Below are positions 17,719-24,956 of a stretch of 64,000 nucleotides of DNA, piece after piece; the stretch's first letter is position 1; the number at the start of each line of letters is the position of its first letter. The DNA is from Pedosphaera sp. (GTDB lineage Bacteria; Verrucomicrobiota; Verrucomicrobiia; Limisphaerales; Pedosphaeraceae). The translations under genes were made by a program, and so were the position numbers. The stretch lies in assembly GCA_028293325.1 (NCBI GenBank), contig JAQGPA010000040.1, positions 1-64,000 of the forward strand, given 5' to 3'. The notes under the pieces were generated by a model. It was not told the DNA's origin, did no database searches, and was given only the letters and a program-made list of their open reading frames with translations.

Positions 17719-18276
17719 TTACTTTCGCAGCGGCTCGGCTTCGATAATGGCGGCGAGCAGTATATCGTAATCGTATGCGCCGTCGTGGCGCACCCCGTTG
17801 ATAAAGAAAGTGGGTGTGCCATTGACGCCACTCCTGACCCCGCTCATGAAATCTTCGCGAATGCGCTTTTTATGCGCCCCGGTTTCGACTTCCCTGATCA
17901 ATCGCGGAACATCCAGGCCCAATTCCGCGGCATAACGCGCCAAGTCCTCATCCTCCAGGGCGTTTTGGTTTTCATACAACATGTCGTGCATTTCCCAGAA
18001 TTTTCCCTGTGCACCCGCCGCTTCGGCGGCTTCCGCCGAATGTTCGGCGTGCGGATGCATGTTGGTCAGCGGAAAGTTCCGGAAAGCAAAACACAATTCC
18101 GGCCCCAACGTTTGCTGGACGGCCTTGACGATGCCATATGCAGCGCCACAGAAGGGACATTCATAATCCCCGTACTCCAGGAGCGTCTTGGGCGCAGTGA
18201 TGGGTCCTTGAATATGGTCGCGTTTGCCCACCGGCAGGGTGAGTTTTGATAATGGAATGGTCGATTCAGTTTTCAT
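17719..18276 (-). CDS. DsbA-fold thiol oxidoreductase, cytoplasmic
   Basis: The 185-residue protein has a thioredoxin-fold active site ECPFCG at about residues 36-41 and the helical insert typical of DsbA (AEHSAEAAEAAGAQGKFWEMHD). The cis-proline stretch NGTPTFFINGV is near residue 150. No signal peptide is seen, so it should act in the cytoplasm, in contrast to periplasmic DsbA. Its start overlaps the stop of the peroxiredoxin gene by 4 bp (ATGA), so the two are probably co-translated. I infer that it reduces the peroxiredoxin or shares its stress role. Confidence 0.88.
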   Translation of the reverse strand: MKTESTIPLSKLTLPVGKRDHIQGPITAPKTLLEYGDYECPFCGAAYGIVKAVQQTLGPELCFAFRNFPLTNMHPHAEHSAEAAEAAGAQGKFWEMHDMLYENQNALEDEDLARYAAELGLDVPRLIREVETGAHKKRIREDFMSGVRSGVNGTPTFFINGVRHDGAYDYDILLAAIIEAEPLRK

Positions 18277-18854
18277 TTTATCGCCTCCTCAGGCTTTGCT
18301 TGCTGTGCTTGTTTCGCCGGTTGCCCTCTCTCTTGCAATCTTTCAAGCGCGGACAACACTCCGCCCGCCCCGGGATTCACGCCAATGGGTGAAACGTAGC
18401 TCCAAAAAATCTTGCCGTCCGCGTCAATCACGAACAATGCCCTTTCGTTCACTCCATCACCTTGACGATACACGCCATAACGACGCGCCACCTCTCCCTT
18501 CGGCTCAAAGTCAGCCAGCAGGGGAAAATGCAGATTGCGATCCCGGCAGAACGCCGCATGACACCACGCGCCGTCAACCGAGATGCCCATTAATTCGGCT
18601 CCCAATCCCTGGAACTCGGGCAGAACTTCGTTATAAAGCGACATCTGGTCGCCACATACCGGGCTCCAGTCCGCCGGATAAAAAGCCAGCACCACCGGTT
18701 GTCCACGAAAATCACGCAAGCTCACCGATTGATCCGGGGTGCTGCGAAGGCTGAAATCGGGAGCATCCGTGCCCGGGGCCAGTGCCGTGGACCGGCCGCT
18801 CCTGGGATACATTTGACTATACTTCATTTCGTTATTTTTAGTTTCGTTGGCCAT
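18273..18854 (-). CDS. Peroxiredoxin (AhpC/TSA family)
   Basis: The 193-residue protein reduces peroxides through a peroxidatic cysteine in the motif FYPADWSPVCGDQ. Further Cys residues in DGAWCHAAFC may resolve it. The rest of the fold (APDFSLRSTPDQSVSLRDF, HFPLLADFEP, RALFVIDADGKI) is typical. A hydrophilic tail rich in Gln, Ala and Lys is added at the C-terminus. The ATG at 18854 gives MANETK; longer starts up to 18938 are open but unsupported. It is first in a two-gene operon with the DsbA-fold protein. Confidence 0.9.
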   Translation of the reverse strand: MANETKNNEMKYSQMYPRSGRSTALAPGTDAPDFSLRSTPDQSVSLRDFRGQPVVLAFYPADWSPVCGDQMSLYNEVLPEFQGLGAELMGISVDGAWCHAAFCRDRNLHFPLLADFEPKGEVARRYGVYRQGDGVNERALFVIDADGKIFWSYVSPIGVNPGAGGVLSALERLQERGQPAKQAQQAKPEEAIK

Positions 18855-19308
18855 AATAATTCTCTTTTTCATTTGCGGAGGCCGTTCCAACTCACAACGC
18901 CGGCTGGATTTAAGCATGCACGGACGTTTCGTCCGCACTCCTGCCTGAAACGCTGCCTCCTTTTTTCATACCTGATTTTTCAAATTTAAATTTGCCCGCC
19001 ATTTAAGTTGCAAGTTGCATTAGCGGCTGGAAATGTCCCTTTGGTTATGCCCGCATTCGTTGCTTAACGGGCATCCGCCTAACCTTTCCCCTTAATGGTA
19101 CCATCAACGGGGTTACGGGATTGTTCAAATCTTATTTTTGAAACCCACCACGGGTATCACAAACCGAGTGAAACAATGTATCGGCATATGTGGGGCATTC
19201 CGCATTTGCAAGCGTCACTTTGGCGCACTTTCAATCAGCATGAAAAGGGTCAAAAACCACTATACCCGCGTTAAACATCATCGTCCCCCCCACTCAAACC
19301 CGGGCGCA
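18855..19308. other. Intergenic region between island and toxin-antitoxin locus
   Basis: No gene is supported here. Visible structure includes a perfect 14-base palindrome CAAATTTAAATTTG at 18981-18994, upstream of the peroxiredoxin operon, and an imperfect palindrome centred on ATGGTACCAT near 19098-19107, flanked by CCCC and GGGG. There is also a TGCCCG/CGGGCA inverted pair near 19050-19075. The AT-rich palindrome is a candidate regulator site. Confidence 0.4.
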
Positions 19309-19337
19309 TTGACAGGCAATGCAAAGTAATGTATAAC
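19309..19337 (+). promoter_or_regulatory. Near-consensus sigma-70 promoter of the toxin-antitoxin operon
   Basis: A perfect -35 box TTGACA (19309-19314) and a -10 box TATAAC (19332-19337, one mismatch to TATAAT) are separated by exactly 17 bases. Transcription would start near 19344, only about 7 bases before the antitoxin ATG, so the message is nearly leaderless. Confidence 0.85.
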
Positions 19338-19347
19338 ATGCTTGTTA
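19334..19347. promoter_or_regulatory. Candidate autoregulatory operator
   Basis: TAACATGCTTGTTA forms a 14-base palindrome with perfect TAACA/TGTTA arms. It covers the -10 box and the predicted transcription start. Phd/VapB-type antitoxins usually repress their own promoter by binding such palindromes. Confidence 0.65.
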
Positions 19348-19350
19348 AAC

Positions 19351-19596
19351 ATGAAAACAGCGAATGTCAGACAACTGCGACATGCCTTTGGCGACGTGAT
19401 GGACTGGATAGCGGAAGGCCAGCAGGTGGAAATCGTCAAAAAGGGCAAGGTCATCGCGCTCTTATCCCCGCCACCGCGCCCCAAATCCAAAAAGGTCAAG
19501 CTGCCTGACTTTGCGGCACGGCAGAAGCGAATCTTTGGCGACCGGATTTTGCCCGGCAACAGCGTCGCGGAAGAACGGGAGAGCTACGAATGCTAG
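19351..19596 (+). CDS. Antitoxin, Phd/YefM-like (VapB role)
   Basis: The 81-residue protein starts MKTANVRQLRHAFGDVMDWI and continues with GQQVEIVKKGKVIALLSPP. This is the DNA-binding fold of prevent-host-death antitoxins, followed by a basic, unstructured toxin-binding tail. The ATG at 19351 fits the family; a TTG at 19342 is less likely because it falls at the predicted transcription start. Its end overlaps the toxin start by 7 bases, the usual coupled arrangement. It should neutralise the PIN-domain toxin and repress the shared promoter. Confidence 0.88.
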   Translation: MKTANVRQLRHAFGDVMDWIAEGQQVEIVKKGKVIALLSPPPRPKSKKVKLPDFAARQKRIFGDRILPGNSVAEERESYEC

Positions 19597-20024
19597 CCTT
19601 TGCCGATACTGGCTTCATTGCCTCGCTTTATTTAAAAGAAAGCACGTCCGCACAGGCGCGGAAGACGATTCAAGCCGCACCCGTGGTTTTGCCCATCACG
19701 CCGCTGGCCATGCTGGAACTCCGCAATGCCTTCAACCGGTCAGTCCAGCGCCAGCTCATCACGCTGGCGCAACGCGATGCCCTTTGGCAGGACGTGGAAA
19801 CGGACATTGCCAGTGGCTTTTTGGTGCTGACGCCGGTTACTTCCGAGGAATTGCACACCAAAGCCCGGCAATTGAGCGACCGTTACACCCCGACGCTGGG
19901 CACGCGAAGTTTGGACTTGTTGCACGTCGCAGCGGCGCTGGTTTTGAAGGCAAAAGATTTTTTCAGCTTCGACGACCGCCAGCGAAAAGCGGCGGCCAGT
20001 GAAGGATTGAAAGTGAAACCGTGA
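19590..20024 (+). CDS. vapC: PIN-domain toxin, VapC type
   Basis: The 144-residue protein has the acidic cluster of PIN-domain ribonucleases: Asp6 in FADTGFIASL, Glu43 in MLELRNAF, Asp109 in RSLDLLHVAAAL, and Asp128/Asp129 in SFDDRQ. VapC toxins cleave RNA, often initiator tRNA or the rRNA sarcin loop; the target here is unknown. Length and gene order (antitoxin first, overlapping) are typical. The locus lies just right of the accessory island. Confidence 0.92.
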   Translation: MLAFADTGFIASLYLKESTSAQARKTIQAAPVVLPITPLAMLELRNAFNRSVQRQLITLAQRDALWQDVETDIASGFLVLTPVTSEELHTKARQLSDRYTPTLGTRSLDLLHVAAALVLKAKDFFSFDDRQRKAAASEGLKVKP

Positions 20025-20040
20025 AAATTCCTGAATTTGC

Positions 20041-20301
20041 ATGAAACTTCCTTTGCTGTTCCTCCTGCTGACGTTGACGGTTTGCGCCGGCTGTGCCTCA
20101 CGTTATACCGTCACCATGACCTCGGGCCGGGTGGTCACTGCCATGGGCAAACCCCGCCTGAATAAGGCCACCAATCATTACACCTTCAAGTTGAATACCG
20201 GCGAAAAAGTTGAAGTCTCCCGCTTCTCCATCCGTGAAATCGCGCCGGAATCCATGCGCAGCGAGGAAGGCCAGCAGTTTAAACCCACTCCGGTTAAGTG
20301 A
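20041..20301 (+). CDS. Small YgdI/YgdR-like (DUF903) lipoprotein
   Basis: The 86-residue protein has a lipoprotein signal ending VCAGC (Cys about residue 18). A small beta domain follows with YTVTMTSGRVVTAMGKPRLNK and a late GEKVEVSRFSIREI. This matches the YgdI/YgdR fold as I know it, an SH3-like lipoprotein of unknown function. It follows the toxin gene by 16 bp on the same strand but is probably not part of that system. It converges with the riboflavin genes. Confidence 0.78.
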   Translation: MKLPLLFLLLTLTVCAGCASRYTVTMTSGRVVTAMGKPRLNKATNHYTFKLNTGEKVEVSRFSIREIAPESMRSEEGQQFKPTPVK

Positions 20302-20313
20302 GGCTACGTAACG

Positions 20314-20910
20314 CTAAGTGACAAACTGCCGAACGTATTTTCCGAGCAGGTCGGCTTCCAAATTAACCGCATCTCCCACCGATCGTTCGTTCAACGCCGT
20401 CACTTCGTAGGTGTGCGGAATGATCCAGATGCGAAAGCTTTTCTTCTCCACCGCCGCCACGGTGAGGCTGATGCCATCCACTGTAATCGAGCCTTTGAAA
20501 ACCACGTAGCGCAACACCTCCGGCGGCGCGGCGATGTCCAGCACGTGATCCTGCCCCGCGCGTTCCCAGCAGATGATTTTCCCAGTCCCGTCGATATGGC
20601 CCGTGACAAAATGTCCGCCCAACCGGTCGCCCACCAATAGCGCGCGCTCCAGATTTACCCGCGAACCGACTTTGGCGGATTGCAGGTTGGTGCGTTCCCA
20701 GGTTTCCCGCAGCAGATCGAACCGGATGAGTTTTCCGCCCTTGCGCGCTGTGAGCTTGACCACGGTGAGACAGCAGCCGTTGACCGCCAGGCTATCACCG
20801 ACCTTCAACCCGCGCGCGCAAACCTTCGCCCGCACGGTCAGTTCAATCGAACTGGCCGTTGGCTTGATCCGCTCCACCACACCTGTTTCTTCCACGATTC
20901 CGGTAAACAT
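20314..20910 (-). CDS. ribE: Riboflavin synthase alpha chain
   Basis: Riboflavin synthase dismutates two 6,7-dimethyl-8-ribityllumazine molecules to riboflavin. The 198-residue protein begins MFTGIVEETG and contains two lumazine-binding repeats. The second repeat starts near LGGHFVTGHIDGTG. Conserved SLAVNGCCLTV and ITVDGISLTV stretches are present. The ATG at 20910 gives the canonical N-terminus. It follows ribD by 28 bp as the last gene of the ftsY-lipoprotein-ribD-ribE run. Confidence 0.95.
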   Translation of the reverse strand: MFTGIVEETGVVERIKPTASSIELTVRAKVCARGLKVGDSLAVNGCCLTVVKLTARKGGKLIRFDLLRETWERTNLQSAKVGSRVNLERALLVGDRLGGHFVTGHIDGTGKIICWERAGQDHVLDIAAPPEVLRYVVFKGSITVDGISLTVAAVEKKSFRIWIIPHTYEVTALNERSVGDAVNLEADLLGKYVRQFVT

Positions 20911-20938
20911 ATAATTCCGCGCTGACGGAAGCCTGCGG

Positions 20939-22066
20939 CTACAAAACACGGCCGGTCAACAGCAAATCCGTCCCCAACCGCCGCCAAGCCACGTCGTGCA
21001 GCTTGATCATCTCCGCGACGCGTTGCACGCCATCGCCCGCCACGCCTTTGCGCGCATCGCGACCGCCCAAAATCTTCGGCGCATAAAAGAACGCCACCCG
21101 TTGCGCCAAGCCACCGAGCAAAAATGAAGCATTCACTTCCCCGCCGCCTTCCACCAACAGGCTTGTGACCTGCTCCGCACCCAGCTTCTTCATGAGCCAG
21201 CGCAAATCAATCTTCCCGCGACGCTCCGGTGCCACCCACACTTTCACCCGCTTCGCCAGCGCCGCCACCCGCGCCTTTGGCGCAGACTTGCCAACCACAA
21301 TGGTGGTGTACTCACGAAATTTATCTGATACAACTTTCGCAGATAAAGGTGTGCGCCCGCGCGAATCCAGGATGATGCGACGGATTGGCTTTTGAGCTTG
21401 GCGCTTCGCAGCTTTTGCTTGCCGGACCGTCAGGCTCGAATCATCCGCCAGGACCGTATTGATGCCGACCAAAATCGCATCCGCGCCCTGGCGCAATGTC
21501 ATTCCATAAGCCCGCGCTTTTGCGCCCGTAATCCATTTTGATTCGCCGCTCGCGGTCGCGATCTTTCCATCCAACGTCATCGCCGCCTTCACCGTCACCA
21601 AAGGAGTCCGCTGAACTATCCAATGATTGAAAGCCTCATTCAAAATCGCGGCCTCCGCCGCCAGCACACCCGAGACAACTTTAATTCCTTTGCGCCGCAA
21701 CAATCGAAACGCCTTGCCGCGATGCCCCGGATTCGGATCCGTCGCCGCCACCACAACTTTTTTGATGCGCGCCGCGATGATTGCTTCCGTGCACGGCGGT
21801 GTCCGACCGTACGTGCAGCAAGGTTCGAGTGTCACGTAAAGCGTTGAGCCTTGTGGATTGTTCCCTTTGGCCTGCGCATCGCGCAACGCCTCAATCTCCG
21901 CGTGCGGTTCACCCGCGCGATGATGCCAGCCCCGGCCAATCACCTTTCCGTTCTTGACCAGCACAGCTCCCACCATAGGATTCGGCGAAGTCGCTCCATA
22001 CGCGCGCCGTGCCAAGGCCAGGGCGCTGCGCATGGTTAAAATATCCGATCGCCTCGGCTGGTTCAT
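20939..22066 (-). CDS. ribD: Bifunctional riboflavin deaminase/reductase RibD
   Basis: The 375-residue enzyme carries out the second and third steps of riboflavin synthesis. The N-terminal deaminase domain has the zinc ligands HAEIEAL and EPCCTYGRTPPCT. The C-terminal reductase domain (from about residue 150) shows RPLVTVKAAMTLDGKIA-type sequence (here TPLVTVKAAMTLDGK), WITGAKAR and LLVEGGGEVNASFL. The ATG at 22066 (MNQPRRSD) is chosen; upstream extension is open but not conserved in character. Confidence 0.95.
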   Translation of the reverse strand: MNQPRRSDILTMRSALALARRAYGATSPNPMVGAVLVKNGKVIGRGWHHRAGEPHAEIEALRDAQAKGNNPQGSTLYVTLEPCCTYGRTPPCTEAIIAARIKKVVVAATDPNPGHRGKAFRLLRRKGIKVVSGVLAAEAAILNEAFNHWIVQRTPLVTVKAAMTLDGKIATASGESKWITGAKARAYGMTLRQGADAILVGINTVLADDSSLTVRQAKAAKRQAQKPIRRIILDSRGRTPLSAKVVSDKFREYTTIVVGKSAPKARVAALAKRVKVWVAPERRGKIDLRWLMKKLGAEQVTSLLVEGGGEVNASFLLGGLAQRVAFFYAPKILGGRDARKGVAGDGVQRVAEMIKLHDVAWRRLGTDLLLTGRVL

Positions 22067-22082
22067 CGTTTGGGATTCCCGA

Positions 22083-22229
22083 TCAAAATCGCTTTTGCGC
22101 GCTCGTATCAATGTAGCCGCTAATTGTCGGCTCACCACCGATTGCTGAACCGCTGGAATTAGCCGTCGCACACCCCGCCAAAAAACCCAATCCCAACACA
22201 ACCCACGCCAGCCACAGGATACGTTTCAT
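22083..22229 (-). CDS. 48-residue lipoprotein
   Basis: This short gene encodes a lipoprotein signal peptide beginning MKRILWLAWVVLGLGFLAGC, with the lipid-accepting Cys at residue 20. Only 28 further residues follow, containing ATANSSGSAIGG and ending TSAQKRF. A good AAAAGGAA ribosome binding site lies about 6 bases upstream of the ATG at 22229. That ATG is 2 bases after the ftsY stop, and ribD starts 16 bases after this gene's end. No family is recognised. Confidence 0.72.
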   Translation of the reverse strand: MKRILWLAWVVLGLGFLAGCATANSSGSAIGGEPTISGYIDTSAQKRF

Positions 22230-22231
22230 GG

Positions 22232-23149
22232 TTATTCCTTTTCGGAAAACAACGCCTCGGCGTATTGCTTCGCGTCGAACGGCTGCAAGTCATCCGCTTG
22301 CTCACCCAGGCCGATGAACTTGATGGGCAAACCCAATTCCTTCTGGATGGCCACGACCATGCCGCCTTTGCTGGTGCCATCGAGCTTGGTCACGACCAAC
22401 CCGGTGAGCGGCACCGTTTTGTGAAATTCCCGCGCCTGGTTCAGCGCATTCATGCCCGTGGTGGCGTCCAGCACCAGCAACACCTCATGCGGCGCGCCCG
22501 GCAATTGCTTGCCCATCACGCGATGCAGCTTTTGCAATTCCTGCATCAAATTGTGTTTGGTATGCAGCCGGCCCGCCGTGTCCACGAATAAATAATCCGC
22601 CTTGCGCGCTGTCGCCGCAGTGATGGCATCATGCGCCACCGCCGCCGGATCCGCCTTGTCTGCGCCAGCAATCACCGGCACCTTGAGGCGTTCACCCCAC
22701 AGCTTCAACTGTTCAATCGCTGCCGCACGAAACGTGTCGCACGCCGCCAGCACCGCTGTCTGGCCCCGTGCTTGCACCATGTGCGCCAGCTTCGCGGAGG
22801 TGGTGGTCTTGCCGGTTCCGTTTACGCCCACCATGGAAATCACCGTTAAACCCGAGTCCGCCTTGTGCAACGCCGACTTGCCGGTGGTCAGGCTCATTTC
22901 CACTTCGCCGCTGGCAATCGTAAAAACATCCACCCCGGCGCCGCCTTGGGTTTCATAAGCCTTTTTGACAGCCGCAATAATCTGGTCGGTCATCGGCATG
23001 CCCAGATCGGCCCCGATCAACGCCGCCTCCAGTTCCTCCAACGTGCCCGTCGTCAGCTTCGGCGAACGGGTGACGATGCGTTTGATTTCGTGCGACAGTT
23101 TGGCATGCGTTTTTTGCAGCCCGGCTTTGAACTTATCGAATAATCCCAT
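22232..23149 (-). CDS. ftsY: Signal recognition particle receptor FtsY
   Basis: FtsY docks SRP-ribosome complexes to the membrane. The 305-residue protein is an NG-domain form without the long acidic A-domain of E. coli FtsY. It begins [18 protein letters not shown]. GTPase motifs are [15 protein letters not shown] (G1), [13 protein letters not shown] (G3) and [10 protein letters not shown] (G4). The ATG at 23149 is chosen for that N-terminus. It lies 4 bp after the PHP phosphoesterase gene, so co-transcription is likely. Confidence 0.96.
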   Translation of the reverse strand: MGLFDKFKAGLQKTHAKLSHEIKRIVTRSPKLTTGTLEELEAALIGADLGMPMTDQIIAAVKKAYETQGGAGVDVFTIASGEVEMSLTTGKSALHKADSGLTVISMVGVNGTGKTTTSAKLAHMVQARGQTAVLAACDTFRAAAIEQLKLWGERLKVPVIAGADKADPAAVAHDAITAATARKADYLFVDTAGRLHTKHNLMQELQKLHRVMGKQLPGAPHEVLLVLDATTGMNALNQAREFHKTVPLTGLVVTKLDGTSKGGMVVAIQKELGLPIKFIGLGEQADDLQPFDAKQYAEALFSEKE

Positions 23150-23153
23150 GAAA

Positions 23154-24017
23154 TTAATCCCGAGTGGCGACCGTGGCGCGGGTCTTGGCGGAACGCGCCT
23201 GGTATTCCGCGGCTTTGGCACCGAGCTTTTTGACGTATTGATAAGGGAGCTTCACCGAGCCAATCAGCGGCTTGCCCTTGTTCATGCCGTGACAATCCGA
23301 ACCGCCGGTGATCAGCAAATTTTTCTGCGCCGCCATTTCCAGGTAACGCCGCGTGGCCGAAGGAGTATGCTTGGAATGAAAACATTCAATCCCGTCCAGC
23401 CCCGCCTCCACCATCGGTGGAATGACTTCGTCCGAGCGATTCAGCCCCGGATGGGCCATGACCGCGACGCCGCCGGCCTGGTGAATTAATTCAATCGCGT
23501 CGAGCGCGGACATTTTAAATTTTGGCACCCACGCCGGACGATTCACCTTGAGAAAACGCTCGAACGCCTCATCGAGGGTCCGGCAAAACCCGCCCTGAAC
23601 GAGCGCGCGCGCCACATGCGGACGGCCCGGCGAACGGCAATTGGCGATGGCGAAGACGGTCTCCACCTGCAATGGCACATCCAACTGGTTCAGCCGCGCC
23701 ACCATTTCCCGGATTCGCTCCTGGCGCACTTTTTGGAATTTGCCCACTTCGGCGAGAAATTTTGGGTTGTCCAAAGCCACATGATAACTCAGCAGGTGCA
23801 GTTCAATGCCCTTCTGCTCCGCCGTCAATTCTGTGCCGGAAATAAACTCAATCCCGTTGGCGGCACAGGCAGCGGCCATCCGGGCGCAACCTTCCACCGT
23901 GTCATGGTCGGTCAGTGACATCGCCGACAGCTCGTGCTTCTTCCCCTCCAATGCCAGTTCCTCCGGCGAATAAGTGCCGTCGGAAAAATTCGTATGAAGA
24001 TGGAGGTCGGCAAACAT
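23154..24017 (-). CDS. PHP-domain phosphoesterase (TrpH/RNase AM-like)
   Basis: The 287-residue protein has the metal-binding motifs of the PHP family: ADLHLHTNFSDGT (residues 3-15), LTDHDTVEG (~35-43), AHPG (~188) and GSDCHG (~240). E. coli RNase AM (formerly TrpH/YciV), a 5'-3' exonuclease and phosphatase, has this layout. Function by homology is hydrolysis of phosphate esters or RNA ends. It lies between nusB and ftsY on the same strand. Confidence 0.88.
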   Translation of the reverse strand: MFADLHLHTNFSDGTYSPEELALEGKKHELSAMSLTDHDTVEGCARMAAACAANGIEFISGTELTAEQKGIELHLLSYHVALDNPKFLAEVGKFQKVRQERIREMVARLNQLDVPLQVETVFAIANCRSPGRPHVARALVQGGFCRTLDEAFERFLKVNRPAWVPKFKMSALDAIELIHQAGGVAVMAHPGLNRSDEVIPPMVEAGLDGIECFHSKHTPSATRRYLEMAAQKNLLITGGSDCHGMNKGKPLIGSVKLPYQYVKKLGAKAAEYQARSAKTRATVATRD

Positions 24018-24072
24018 GGAAACTAATTCATTTTACGACGAGCGCGCCCGGGAACCAAACCCGCCGCGCGGC

Positions 24073-24573
24073 TCATTTTACCACCCGCGCCGGACGCATC
24101 AGTTCGCCTTTGACCTTGTCCAGGATCCCGTTGACGAACTTGCCGCTGTCTTCCGTTGAGAATTTTTTGGCCACATCGACCGCTTCATTGATGCTGACCA
24201 CCGGCGGGATGTCCTCGCGATGCAGCATCTCATAAATGGCCAACCGCAAGATGTTGCGATCCACCGCCGCAATCCGGTGCAGGTCCCAGTTTTGCGCGTA
24301 TTTCTTAATGTAGGTGTCCGCCTCGTCGCGGAACTGGAGCGTGCCGCGAATCAGCGGGTCGGCAAAGAGCCGGACCGCCGCCTCTTCCACGGTGGGTGGC
24401 GGCAACTCGACCTTTTGGCCCCAGTTAGCATCGCCCTTTTCCTCGGCAATGGCCGAGCTGCGCTGGGAGTTCCAAAAATGGTCCAGCGCCTCATCCAGCT
24501 TTTCGGGCGGATTAAAATCGAACTGAAACAAAAATTGCACCGCGCGTTCCCGCGCCTCGCGTCGTTTACCCAT
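24073..24573 (-). CDS. nusB: Transcription antitermination factor NusB
   Basis: NusB binds boxA RNA with NusE (S10) in rRNA antitermination. The 166-residue protein begins MGKRREARERAVQFLFQFD. It has the conserved C-terminal helices VDRNILRLAIYEML, PPVVSINEAVDVAKKFS and GKFVNGILDKV. A linker between the two halves is longer than in E. coli. It is the first gene of the minus-strand block ending with ribE. Confidence 0.95.
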   Translation of the reverse strand: MGKRREARERAVQFLFQFDFNPPEKLDEALDHFWNSQRSSAIAEEKGDANWGQKVELPPPTVEEAAVRLFADPLIRGTLQFRDEADTYIKKYAQNWDLHRIAAVDRNILRLAIYEMLHREDIPPVVSINEAVDVAKKFSTEDSGKFVNGILDKVKGELMRPARVVK

Positions 24574-24956
24574 AGCTACATGATGGCCGAGAAAGCCCGG
24601 TTGAGAAATGAAAATTTTCGGTCGCCGTTGCCTGCCGTATCAGCCCGCCCGGTGACGGGAGCAACATCAGTTAAATCAATGCCCGAAGGTGGTTTTTCGA
24701 TTAACGCTGCCGCCGCCGCTCCGCCACACTGGCCTGCATGAAACTAAACCGGAATCGGCTTTTCCGCCAGACGGCATCTATTTGGGCTGGTTTGCCGGCC
24801 ATTGCGATGGTAGCGTGCGGTGAAACTTGGTTGTTCCGGCGGCTCGGCACGACCGCCTTCCTGGCGGCGGAACAACAGTTAAGGACCAGCCCGGCTTCTT
24901 TCCCGGGCCTCTATCTGACCATGCGTTCATCGGTGTAATTCAAGAATCAGAAAACT
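24574..24956. other. Divergent intergenic region, one doubtful small ORF
   Basis: This region separates nusB (minus) from the DUF2339 gene (plus). One frame, 24738-24938 (+), could encode a 66-residue lipoprotein-like peptide with a hydrophobic stretch ending MVAC. It has no Shine-Dalgarno sequence and no recognisable family, so I do not call it as a gene. Promoters for both flanking genes should lie here, but none stands out. Confidence 0.4.

Noticed and set aside
17592-19308. Search for a direct repeat of the tRNA-Leu 3' end as a right attachment site
   Set aside because: No copy of the T-arm and acceptor sequence was seen to the right of the island, and no integrase gene is present.
20911-22231. 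Search for an FMN riboswitch before the riboflavin genes
   Set aside because: ribD and ribE follow ftsY and a small lipoprotein with gaps of only 2-28 bases, leaving no room for one.
24738-24938. 66-codon lipoprotein-like frame upstream of the DUF2339 gene
   Set aside because: No ribosome binding site, no family, and it lies in a divergent promoter region. Kept only as a remark in the intergenic entry.
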